This document shows, in pieces, positions 54,462-62,364 of a DNA stretch of 64,000 nt. Each line of letters opens with the position of its first letter. The stretch's first letter is position 1. The notes under the pieces are model-generated. The model did no database searches, was not told the origin of the DNA, and saw only the letters and a list, made by a program, of their open reading frames with translations. The position numbers and the translations under genes are program-made. The DNA lies in the NCBI GenBank assembly GCA_009695065.1, contig SIBR01000012.1, positions 17,357 to 81,356 of the forward strand, read 5' to 3'. This stretch comes from Opitutus sp. (GTDB lineage Bacteria > Verrucomicrobiota > Verrucomicrobiae > Opitutales > Opitutaceae).

Positions 54462-55172
54462 TCACCCGATCAACCCCGCCAGAACCTTGTTGATCTGAAA
54501 CGCGCCCCGCACCGCAGCGAATCCGTCGATCAACTCCACCGGCGCGCCCGCGCGTGGAAAAACGATCTCCAGACTCCCGCCCGTGCAGCGCACCTCCGCG
54601 GCGACGCCCTCGACCCCGATCATGCACTCGCGGTAATCCGACGGGTAGTTCACCGCGAGCCCGCCCTCGCCATCGAGCGCCTCGATGACGTCGATCACGG
54701 CCTCGACCTTCGCCGCCTTTTTCAACGTGAACGAAATTTCCGAGAACCGGCCGGCAAACGTCTGCGAAAACCCATCCGCTCGCGCCACCGCTTCGCTGCG
54801 CAGGCCCCGCAGGAAGGTCGTGATCGCATACCGCGCCGGATCGTTTGCCTCGAGCGCATACGAGATCTCGACCGTGAAATCCTTCGCCGTGAGCACGGCC
54901 GCCGGACTGGCCACGCTCAGCGAGACGTCCTTGCGTTTGTAGCCCAGGCTGGCCCGGACGCTCTGAAAGAGCTTCTCCGCCTCCTCCGCCAGCTCACGTT
55001 CGCAGATTTTCGCGAGGAAGCCGTTGGTCGTCGCGTTCGCCTCATCGGGCACCGTGTGATGCCCTTTCTTGAAACCGTCCAGCGCCTTGACCGCTCCGCC
55101 GCCCCGGCCGACAAAGCAGATGTCGGCGATCACGCGGGAGGGAAGTTCATTGGCAGCCACGCCCGCCACCAA
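54462..55172 (-). CDS. protein of unknown function, cytoplasmic
   Basis: 236 residues from GTG 55172. No signal or TM is seen. 'VRASLGYKRKDVSLSVASPA', 'LTAKDFTVEISYALEANDPA' and 'FSEISFTLKKAAKVEAVIDV' suggest alternating strands and helices, and the length and composition are gene-like. I do not recognise a family. It is immediately downstream of a frameshifted small membrane protein gene on the same strand. Confidence 0.75.
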   Translation of the reverse strand: MVAGVAANELPSRVIADICFVGRGGGAVKALDGFKKGHHTVPDEANATTNGFLAKICERELAEEAEKLFQSVRASLGYKRKDVSLSVASPAAVLTAKDFTVEISYALEANDPARYAITTFLRGLRSEAVARADGFSQTFAGRFSEISFTLKKAAKVEAVIDVIEALDGEGGLAVNYPSDYRECMIGVEGVAAEVRCTGGSLEIVFPRAGAPVELIDGFAAVRGAFQINKVLAGLIG

Positions 55173-55211
55173 ACCCGCCGCGGCTCCACCCGTCAGCCCG
55201 AAAATCGCCGC

Positions 55212-55472
55212 TCAAGCCGCGACCGTCCGGCCGCATGGCTTTTTGACCAGCGCGATGAGCCCCATGACCGGCCAGCACCGGCAGCCAGATGGGCGTGAGC
55301 AGCAGCGTCAGCAAGCCCGCTCCGAGCAACCGGAGGCCGTCGGGAAGCCGGCCAGCGCCAGCAGCGCCGCCACCCCGGCCACCACGCCGCCAAGCACCAG
55401 CGCGGCGGGCAGCAACTTGATTGCCACCACCACCGCGACGACGATGAGCCCAATTTTGAGCAAGGTCTTCAT
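55212..55472 (-). pseudogene. small membrane protein with two frameshifts
   Basis: ATG 55472 encodes MKTLLKIGLIVVAVVVAIKL and a further helix 'VLGGVVAGVAALLALAGFP', then an early stop. A shift near 55330-55345 continues with the helix 'LLGAGLLTLLLTPIWLPVLA', and another near 55255-55265 gives 'VMGLIALVKKPCGRTVAA' and a stop at 55212. Three hydrophobic segments in three consecutive frames are unlikely by chance. The restored protein has about 85 residues. Function unknown. Confidence 0.55.
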
Positions 55473-55573
55473 GACTGGAAACCCCGGCGCGCGAAGAAAA
55501 GTTGCCGCCGCCTGAAATTTCCGGAAACGCGCCCGCTCACTCCCGCGTTGTGCGGGAGCGATTCGTCTGTTTC

Positions 55574-55981
55574 GTGTGGCCGGTGGGCACTTCGCCGATT
55601 CCCGTCGTCTGCGCCGTCATCGAGGATGACGCGGGCCGCGTGCTGATTGCCCAGCGCCCCGCGCACAAGCACCTCGCCCTCAAGTGGGAATTTCCCGGTG
55701 GCAAAGTGGAGCCTTCCGAATCGCTCGAGGCGGCCATCGTCCGCGAAATCGCCGAGGAACTCGGCTGCACGATCGCCATCCAACGCGCCCTGCCGCGCTT
55801 CACTCACGACTACGGCCGCGCGGTCATCGCGATGATTCCGTTCGTCTGCCGCCTCGCTCCTGCCAGTGCCGCGCCGCACGCCCACGAACACGTGGCCCTG
55901 CGCTGGGTGCTCCCCGCCGAACTCACCACCTTCGACCTCGCCGCCGCCGATCTTCCGGTGGTCGCCAGCTATCGCCGCTAG
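55574..55981 (+). CDS. MutT-like Nudix hydrolase (8-oxo-dGTP diphosphatase)
   Basis: 135 residues from GTG 55574, close to the 129 of E. coli MutT; TTG 55502 would add 24 unconserved residues. The Nudix box is 'GGKVEPSESLEAAIVREIAE' followed by ELGC, with all catalytic Glu present. 'VVCAVIEDDAGRVLIAQRPA' opens the domain and 'LRWVLPAELTTFDLAAADLP' closes it. It sanitises oxidised nucleotides. Confidence 0.92.
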   Translation: MWPVGTSPIPVVCAVIEDDAGRVLIAQRPAHKHLALKWEFPGGKVEPSESLEAAIVREIAEELGCTIAIQRALPRFTHDYGRAVIAMIPFVCRLAPASAAPHAHEHVALRWVLPAELTTFDLAAADLPVVASYRR

Positions 55982-56038
55982 ATTCTCGTCACGCCTGCAC
56001 CGTCGCCCCAACCTGCCTTTTCCCACCCCCACCACCCC

Positions 56039-56977
56039 ATGCGCCCGTTCCGCCTCCTCACATCTCTGCTTCTCGTCTCGCTCGCCACCGCCGTTTCTAT
56101 TTCCGCGCAAGCCCCGCTCGCGCGTGCCGCTGCCGCCCCCGACTTCACGCGCACCACGGATGTCGTCTATGCCCACAAGCTGGGCGTCGCCCTCACGCTC
56201 GACGTGGTTCAGCCCACCCGCGGCGCCAACGGCTACGGCATCGTCTATATGGTCAGCGGCGGGTGGAAATCCTCCTATGAGGGGATCAACCCCGCCATCT
56301 ACGCGCCGTTCCTCGCGCGCGGCTACACGGTCTTCGCCGTCGTCCACGGCACGCAGCCGAAATTCATCCTCGCGGAGATCGTCCCCGACATCCACCGCGC
56401 CGTCCGCTTCATCCGCCACCACGCCGCCCGCTGGTCCGTCGACCCGGACCACCTCGGCGTCACCGGGGCGAGCGCCGGCGGCCACCTCTCCATCTCCCTC
56501 GGGACGCAGGGAGGCCCCGGACCCGCCGACGCCCGCGATCCGGTCGATCGCGCCAGCAGCGCGGTCCAGGCCGTCGCCTGCTTCTATCCGCCCACCGACT
56601 TTCTCAACTACGGCCGCGAGGGCGAAGTCGCCACCGGCGTCGGCATCCTCAAGGACTACGTCGGCGCCTTCGGCCCCGAATCCGCCACGCCCGAAGGCCG
56701 CCAGAAACTCGGTGAAACGTTTTCCCCCGTCCGCTTCGTCTCCGCCCGGATGGCGCCGACCCTCATCATCCACGGCGACGCCGATCCGCTCGTGCCGATC
56801 CAACAGGCCCATCTCTTCGTGCAGCGCGCCACTGCCGCGGGTGCCACTGCCCGGCTGATCGTCAAACCCGGCGCCGCCCACGGCGGCAAAACCTGGGCCA
56901 ACGTCGAGGGCGATCGCGCCCTCATGGCCGACTGGTTCGACCGCCATCTGCGCGGACTGCAGCCGACCACGCCCTGA
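56039..56977 (+). CDS. exported alpha/beta hydrolase
   Basis: 312 residues with signal MRPFRLLTSLLLVSLATAVS. The nucleophile elbow is 'LGVTGASAGGHLSISLGTQG' (Ser in GASAG), with the acid in 'TLIIHGDADPLVPIQQAHLF' and the His in 'VKPGAAHGGKTWANVEGDR'. The fold matches esterase/lipase or xylan-esterase-like proteins. Substrate unknown. It is followed by the UxaA-like gene after 88 bp. Confidence 0.9.
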   Translation: MRPFRLLTSLLLVSLATAVSISAQAPLARAAAAPDFTRTTDVVYAHKLGVALTLDVVQPTRGANGYGIVYMVSGGWKSSYEGINPAIYAPFLARGYTVFAVVHGTQPKFILAEIVPDIHRAVRFIRHHAARWSVDPDHLGVTGASAGGHLSISLGTQGGPGPADARDPVDRASSAVQAVACFYPPTDFLNYGREGEVATGVGILKDYVGAFGPESATPEGRQKLGETFSPVRFVSARMAPTLIIHGDADPLVPIQQAHLFVQRATAAGATARLIVKPGAAHGGKTWANVEGDRALMADWFDRHLRGLQPTTP

Positions 56978-57065
56978 CGACCGGCGCGCAGCGGCCTCCG
57001 ATTTCACCCGGTCGGGCCGGTGTTCCCGCACTGGACAGGTTCCGTCACGCCGGTTGAATGCCCCG

Positions 57066-59795
57066 ATGGCAATCGCTCCCCTTCCCTTTCTCACCGTCGC
57101 GCGGCTGCCGGCTCCCGGCGACAACGTGGCCATCGCGGTGCGGCGCCTCGAGGCCGGCACCGTCATCGCCCTGCCCACGGGAGCGCGGACCCTCGCCCAC
57201 ACCGTGCTGGAGGGACACCGGTTCGCGGTGCAGCCCATCGCCCCGGGCGCCCAGCTGCTGTCGTGGGGACTCCCTTTCGCCACCGCCCTGGAGCCGATCG
57301 CCCCCGGCGACTACGTCTGCAACCAGTCGATGCTCGACGCGCTCGCCGTTCGCCGCGTCGAGGGCGCGACGTTTCCCACCCGGCCGAACTTCGCGGATCA
57401 CCTCACGCCGTTTCAGCTCGATGAAGCCACGTTTCGTCCGGGGTCGCCGGTCGACCGGGTCGCGCTGCCGCGCACGTTTCGCGGCTACCGCCGGCCCGGG
57501 CGCCGCGGCGTCGGCACCCGCAATACGATCGTCATCCTCGGCACCACGTCGCGCACCGCCAGCTACGCCCGCCAGCTCGCCGCCCGGCTGCAACCGCTCG
57601 CGCGCGTGCATCCCGGCATCGATGGCATCGTCGCCATCGCCCACACCGAGGGCGGCGGCAACGACGAGCCGAACAACACGCTGGAAATCCTGCGCGCCCT
57701 GGGCGGCTTCATCGTGCACCCAAACGTCGCCGCCGTGCTCGCCGTCGACTACGGCGTCGAGCCGGTCACCAACGCCCGGGTGCGCGCGTTCATGGCGGAA
57801 CACGGTTACCCGCTCGCCGACGTGCCGCATCATTTTCTCACGCTACAGGGCGGGCTCGCCGCCGGCCTCGCCGAGGGCGAGCGCATCGTCCGCGAGTGGC
57901 TGCCCGCCGCGAACCGGCTGGCGCGCACCGACGAACCGTTGAGCGGACTGCGCATCGCGCTCCAATGCGGCGGCTCCGATGCGTTCTCCGGCGTCTCCGG
58001 CAATCCGCTCGCCGGTGCCATCGTGCACGAGGTCATCCGCCACGGCGGCAGCGGCGTGCTCACGGAAACCGACGAGGCCGTCGGTGCCGAGGGCTACCTT
58101 CTGAAAAACGTGCGCGATCTCGCGACGGCCAGCGCGTTTCTCGGCCGCATCGAGTCCTTTCGCGAACGGCTCGGCTGGCACGGCGTCACCGCCGAGAGCA
58201 ATCCCTCCGCCGGCAACAAATTTCGCGGGCTCTATAACATCTCCCTGAAATCCCTCGGCGCGGTGCACAAAAAGGACCCGCGCACGCGGCTCGACGCCGT
58301 CATCGACTACGCCGAGCCGCCCGGCGAAGCGGGCTTCAGCTTCATGAACGCACCCGGCAACGACCTCGAGGGCATCGCCGGCCAGGTGGGCGCGGGCTGC
58401 AATCTGTTCCTCTTCGTCACCGGCAACGGCTCCATCACGAACTTCCCGTTCGTGCCGACGCTGAAGATCACGACCACCACGCGCCGGCACCAGCTCCTGA
58501 TCCACGAGATGGACATCAACGCGGGCCGCTACCTCGACGGCGAGTCGATGGAATCGCTCTCCGCGGAAATGTTCGACCTCGTGCTCGACACCGCCTCCGG
58601 TCGGAAAACCAAGGGCGAGCACGCCGGCCACTCGCAGGTGTCGCTCTGGCGCAACTGGCGGCAGACCGATGGCTCCCAACTCGCCGCCTTGCGCGCCCGC
58701 ACCGCACCCGACGGCCTGCCGCTGCCGCTCGCTCCGGCCGCGCATACACCGGGCCACGCGGCGGCCACCGTTCTGCGCGTGTGCGCCGGCACCGACGGCC
58801 GCGCGGCCACCGAGCGCGTGGGCCTCGTGCTGCCGACCAGCCTGTGCGCGGCGCAGATCGCGCGCCTCGCCGCCGACCGGCTCAACGAAAAGGGCATCGG
58901 CCGCGCGCAGGGGCTTTCGCGTTTCGTCGCCCTCACGCACACCGAAGGCTGCGGCTTCGGCGGCGAGACGATGTACCAGCTCCTCAACCGCACCTATCGC
59001 GGCTACATCACGCACCCCAACGTCGCCGCCGCCCTCCTGCTGGAGCACGGTTGCGAAAAGATTCCGAACGACGTCATGCGCCGCCAGCTCGAGGGCGCCG
59101 GGGTGCCGATCGCACGCTTCGGGTGGGCGAGCGTGCAACTCGACGGCGGCATCGAGAAGGCGCTCGGCAACATCGAGACCTGGTTCGAAGAGAAACTCGC
59201 CGGCCTGCCCGAAGCCGCATCCCTCAGCACGGGCTTGGGCGCGCTCACGTTGGGACTGATGACGACCGCGCCGGTCAGCGCATCGACCGCCGCCGCGCTC
59301 GCGGCCGTCACGAGGGCGATCGTCGCCGGCGGCGGATCGGTCGTCATCCCCGAAAGCGACTCCTTGCTCGCCAACACCGCGTTTCGCACCGCCGTGCTGG
59401 GCGCGACTCCGCCCAACGCGACGCTCGCCTACGGCGAACCCATCGTCCGGCCGGGCCTGCACGTCGTCGCGAGCGAGACGGATCATTGGGTGGAAAACAT
59501 CACGGGACTCGGCGGCTGCGGCGCACATCTCGTCCTGACGGTGGTCCGCGGCCAGGCGCGGCAGGGACATCCGCTCATCCCGGTGATCCAGGTGGCCGAG
59601 CCCGCCGACCGAGACACGACCACGCTCGCAGCCGAGGACATCGACGCGTTTCTCAGCGGCGACGCCGCGCAGGACGAGGCGATGTTGGCGGAATGGATCG
59701 CCGCGGTGGCACAGCAGGAACGTGTGCCCGTCGCCCTGGCGCAGGGCTTCGTGGACTTTCAGCTCACGCGCGGGCTGCTGGGCGTCACCACCTGA
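57066..59795 (+). CDS. very long UxaA-family (altronate/galactarate dehydratase-like) protein with internal duplication
   Basis: 909 residues, against about 500 for UxaA. The N-terminal SAF domain has 'GDNVAIAVRRLEAGTVIALP'. The first core has 'GVGTRNTIVILGTTSRTASY', 'IAHTEGGGNDEPNNTLEILR', 'FIVHPNVAAVLAVDYGVEPV' and 'LQCGGSDAFSGVSGNPLAGA'. A second region repeats the early core: 'ERVGLVLPTSLCAAQIARLA', 'LTHTEGCGFGGETMYQLLNR' and 'YITHPNVAAALLLEHGCEKI'. A metal-site His/Cys is thus present in both. The start ATG 57066 is preferred over TTG 57054. It likely dehydrates a sugar acid; the second copy's role is unclear. Confidence 0.88.
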   Translation: MAIAPLPFLTVARLPAPGDNVAIAVRRLEAGTVIALPTGARTLAHTVLEGHRFAVQPIAPGAQLLSWGLPFATALEPIAPGDYVCNQSMLDALAVRRVEGATFPTRPNFADHLTPFQLDEATFRPGSPVDRVALPRTFRGYRRPGRRGVGTRNTIVILGTTSRTASYARQLAARLQPLARVHPGIDGIVAIAHTEGGGNDEPNNTLEILRALGGFIVHPNVAAVLAVDYGVEPVTNARVRAFMAEHGYPLADVPHHFLTLQGGLAAGLAEGERIVREWLPAANRLARTDEPLSGLRIALQCGGSDAFSGVSGNPLAGAIVHEVIRHGGSGVLTETDEAVGAEGYLLKNVRDLATASAFLGRIESFRERLGWHGVTAESNPSAGNKFRGLYNISLKSLGAVHKKDPRTRLDAVIDYAEPPGEAGFSFMNAPGNDLEGIAGQVGAGCNLFLFVTGNGSITNFPFVPTLKITTTTRRHQLLIHEMDINAGRYLDGESMESLSAEMFDLVLDTASGRKTKGEHAGHSQVSLWRNWRQTDGSQLAALRARTAPDGLPLPLAPAAHTPGHAAATVLRVCAGTDGRAATERVGLVLPTSLCAAQIARLAADRLNEKGIGRAQGLSRFVALTHTEGCGFGGETMYQLLNRTYRGYITHPNVAAALLLEHGCEKIPNDVMRRQLEGAGVPIARFGWASVQLDGGIEKALGNIETWFEEKLAGLPEAASLSTGLGALTLGLMTTAPVSASTAAALAAVTRAIVAGGGSVVIPESDSLLANTAFRTAVLGATPPNATLAYGEPIVRPGLHVVASETDHWVENITGLGGCGAHLVLTVVRGQARQGHPLIPVIQVAEPADRDTTTLAAEDIDAFLSGDAAQDEAMLAEWIAAVAQQERVPVALAQGFVDFQLTRGLLGVTT

Positions 59796-59862
59796 GGTGG
59801 TGGGTGAAAACCCGTCGCTTGCTATCGGCGCGAGCCGGCGCATGGTTCTGCCCTCGTTCTTT

Positions 59863-59882
59863 GATTGGTTAGCACACCAATC
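59863..59882. repeat. inverted repeat GATTGGT-TAGCAC-ACCAATC upstream of ssrA
   Basis: A perfect 7-bp inverted repeat in the 173-bp gap between the UxaA-like gene and the tmRNA gene. It could be part of the ssrA promoter region; no clear -10 could be fixed. Confidence 0.4.
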
Positions 59883-59968
59883 GTTCGGCTGTGGTCAGCC
59901 GGGCCCTTCGACCTGCCGGATTATGTCCGGCGGATCTTCCGGCCTCTGCCCGCTGCCGTCCGAATTTC

Positions 59969-60325
59969 GGGGGTGTTCTGGATTCTACCCTTGGTTGGAG
60001 TGCGCCGCTGCCTGTCGAGAGTCGTGGGTCTCTCGTTAAACCCCCTGCGAAAAAAATAATAGGCAACACTGAAGAAATGCCCCTGGCCGCCTAATTAGGC
60101 AGCCTCGTTTGTCCGGCGACACCTGCTAGCCGGAACGAACGTCGACAGCAGGCATAGCGCGCTGAGCCGTCCGCGGACTGCGCGCCGTATCTTCATCCGG
60201 GGACTGGCTGGGGCCTGAGCGCGTGTGGTCGCTTGGCAACAGTGAGATTAATATCACGCTATACATGGTAGACGCGGTGCGCGAAGGTCAGGGGCACGTG
60301 GGTTCAACTCCCACCACCTCCACCA
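59969..60325 (+). ncRNA. ssrA: tmRNA
   Basis: A 357-nt gene. The 5' end GGGGGTG pairs with CACCTCC near the 3' end, with a G-T at the third pair as in tRNA-Ala, then A and CCA (60322-60325). 'GTTCTGGATTCTACCC' matches the conserved 5' consensus, and 'GGTTCAACTCC' is the T-arm. The tag frame reads GGC AAC ACT GAA GAA ATG CCC CTG GCC GCC TAA (60062-60094), giving GNTEEMPLAA. An A-rich stretch precedes it as in E. coli. The stop lies in a CCGCCTAATTAGGC stem. It rescues stalled ribosomes. Confidence 0.95.
60301..60325 (+). other. probable left attachment site (ssrA 3' end)
   Basis: The T-arm and acceptor 3' half of ssrA (through CCA) abut an integrase gene. ssrA 3' ends are classic targets for tyrosine recombinases. 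The partner copy at the far end is outside the window, so the exact core is not fixed. Confidence 0.6.
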
Positions 60326-60424
60326 TTTTTAACTCGCAGTTTAGTAGGAATTTACGTGCCAAATAGGTTTGGCCGTCAGGAGCTTTATCCTTGCTTTGTA
60401 TCTAAAAACGGGCTTAATCCGAGT

Positions 60425-61867
60425 ATGAGCCCAACACCCCAAGACTTCCAGCGTCAGCGCACCGACCCCAAGAATCCTCGCTCCGCCAAGGGCAAAGTAT
60501 GGCTCTGGCGGGACAATCCCCGCATCAGCATCCGAGAGCGCGTCAATGCTTCCGGCGGCATCGGCTACCGGGTGACTTTCCCCGTTAGCATCACGGGCGG
60601 TGAAGTTCTCTTCATGCAGAGCAGGGACTTTGCGGAGGCTTGCGAAATGGCCCGGAGTCGTGGCCGCGAGTTCCGCGAGAGTAGGGCGACGGCAAGGGTG
60701 CTGGGTGAAGCCCAGAAGCTCCAAGCCGCATCCGGACTCCGCACGCTTGCTGCCGAAGGAATCGATTCGGGGCTGGATTTAGTCGCGACGGAGTACGCGG
60801 CAGCGAAGAAAGAACTGGCGGTATTCGGCTACAGCCTGCCGGAAGCGGCAAAGCTACTGGCTCGGGTGCTGAGAGCGGCGGAAGGCACGGGCAAAAACTT
60901 GGACGAGGTAGTGCGGTACGCGACCATTCGCCTCAAGCCGGCCGGCGGACTTAAAACGGTGTCAGAGTTGACGTCCGAACTCTGCGAAATCAAAGCCGGC
61001 TGGCACAAGCGCGGCCAGCTTCGGCATGCGAGCCTGCGAGACTTTGAGAGCCGAACCGGCAGAATCAGGACTGACCTTGGGGAACTGTCGCTGCCTGAGC
61101 TAACCAAGACCGTGATTCAACAATGGCTGGAAGGGCTAAACCTTTCGCCACGCAGCGCGAAGAACTACCGGATGATCCTGGCCGAGTTGTGCCGCTATGC
61201 GGTCCAGAAGCGTTATCTAGCGGAGAGCCCCATCGACGAACTCACCCGGCATGACGTTAAGCAGATCGAAGGGCGAGCGGAGTCAGCGCGGCAGCCTTCG
61301 ATCCTTTCGCCTTCACAAGCGGAAACGCTCATACGGATCGCGTTCGCCAAGCCCGAACTAGATCTAGGTGCCGCTGTTACCCTCGGGCTGTTCGCCGGCA
61401 TTCGCACCGAGGAATTGAAGCGGCTCCGGTGGGATGCGGTTCGGTTGAATGATCCACACCCCTTCGTGGTCATTGGCCCGGAGATCGCCAAGAAGCGCCG
61501 AATCCGGAATGTCCCATTGCCAGATTGCGCCGTGGCATGGCTGCAACGCTGGCCCCGAAAGGAAGGCAAAGTGACCCGCAGCGAGCATGAGAACGACTTC
61601 CAGAAGCGGTTCAAAAAGCTGTGCAACGCGGCAAAGATCGCTTGGGAGAACAACGCGATGAGGCACAGTTTCGGCAGCTACCATTACGCCAAACACGGCA
61701 ATAGCGTGGAGACTGCCCGCGTGCTGGGGCACAAGGCCGATGACACGGTGCTGTTCAGCCATTACAGGGCTTTAGCCAGCAAAGAACATGGGGATGCCTA
61801 CTTCGCTATTATGCCTGCCGCTGAATCAAATATTGAGGCCTTTCCGGGGCAGCTTGGCCATGGATAA
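60425..61867 (+). CDS. tyrosine recombinase / integrase
   Basis: 480 residues from ATG 60425; GTG 60356 is also open. A SAM-like core-binding domain precedes the catalytic domain. The catalytic residues seen are Arg in 'GLFAGIRTEELKRLRW' (about 327), Arg in NAMRHSF (about 413), His in ARVLGHKADD (about 436) and the nucleophile Tyr in FSHYRAL (about 447). The usual His of HxxR is Asn (NAMR). It lies 99 bp past ssrA in the same direction and should integrate into its 3' end. Confidence 0.93.
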   Translation: MSPTPQDFQRQRTDPKNPRSAKGKVWLWRDNPRISIRERVNASGGIGYRVTFPVSITGGEVLFMQSRDFAEACEMARSRGREFRESRATARVLGEAQKLQAASGLRTLAAEGIDSGLDLVATEYAAAKKELAVFGYSLPEAAKLLARVLRAAEGTGKNLDEVVRYATIRLKPAGGLKTVSELTSELCEIKAGWHKRGQLRHASLRDFESRTGRIRTDLGELSLPELTKTVIQQWLEGLNLSPRSAKNYRMILAELCRYAVQKRYLAESPIDELTRHDVKQIEGRAESARQPSILSPSQAETLIRIAFAKPELDLGAAVTLGLFAGIRTEELKRLRWDAVRLNDPHPFVVIGPEIAKKRRIRNVPLPDCAVAWLQRWPRKEGKVTRSEHENDFQKRFKKLCNAAKIAWENNAMRHSFGSYHYAKHGNSVETARVLGHKADDTVLFSHYRALASKEHGDAYFAIMPAAESNIEAFPGQLGHG

Positions 61868-61966
61868 CTTCTGGGCGAAGCCCATGTTTCATCGGTCGGA
61901 CTGAGGTGTCTAATAGCACCTTTTCACTACGTATAGACAGCGTCAGAAAAAAGAGTTTAATAGCGC

Positions 61967-62185
61967 ATGTTCGATTCAAAAAAGCTGGATCCGGCGACTG
62001 CTGGAAATCCGATTGTACTGACCACGAGCGAAGTCGCGGCGGTTCTACGCTGCACCCCACGGCACGTTCAAGCGCTCGTCAGTCGCCGGGTGCTCAAGCC
62101 TGTCCGCTTGGGCCGTAGTGTCCGATTCCTTCATCGATCGGTGCTGAATTCGTTGACGACGCTCGAAGCCAAGAATGGCTACTAG
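61967..62185 (+). CDS. excisionase/MerR-type helix-turn-helix protein
   Basis: 72 residues. 'VLTTSEVAAVLRCTPRHVQA' and 'RVLKPVRLGRSVRFLHRSVL' match the HTH_17/excisionase family. In such elements this type of protein directs excision with the integrase or regulates its gene. Position just after the integrase supports this. Confidence 0.85.
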   Translation: MFDSKKLDPATAGNPIVLTTSEVAAVLRCTPRHVQALVSRRVLKPVRLGRSVRFLHRSVLNSLTTLEAKNGY

Positions 62186-62217
62186 TGAAAGTCGTTCAGT
62201 CCTAACGAGGTCGCGAG

Positions 62218-62352
62218 ATGGCCGTTCTTCGTAAAAAGAGAGCGAGGATGGTGGTTCGAATCGCCAGCAAGGAAAAGGGGCTAACATTCACACTTAATGC
62301 GATAGCGATGTGCGAGGCCGTAAATGCACTGCCGACACGCTGCACAGCCTGA
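62218..62352 (+). CDS. small basic ORF, doubtful
   Basis: 44 codons, MAVLRKKRARMVVRIASKEK at the start, with GAGG 8 nt before the ATG. It fits between the HTH gene and the polymerase-like gene in the same direction. No family recognised; it may be chance. Confidence 0.35.
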   Translation: MAVLRKKRARMVVRIASKEKGLTFTLNAIAMCEAVNALPTRCTA

Positions 62353-62364
62353 GGCCAACACCCC

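Noticed and set aside
55469..57283. 604-codon minus-strand frame opposite MutT and the hydrolase
   Set aside because: Shadow of two recognised genes on the plus strand.
57843..59843. Long minus-strand open frame (666 codons) opposite the UxaA-like gene
   Set aside because: It has repetitive Arg/Gly/Ala composition and no domain, while the plus-strand frame encodes a clear enzyme. High GC keeps antisense frames open.
60047..60094. 15-residue tmRNA tag starting at GCG 60047
   Set aside because: The A-run alignment with E. coli places the resume codon at 60062; kept only as an alternative.
60262..60325. A lone tRNA 3' half before the integrase
   Set aside because: The full gene from 59969, with 5' consensus and tag reading frame, identifies it as tmRNA rather than a tRNA remnant.
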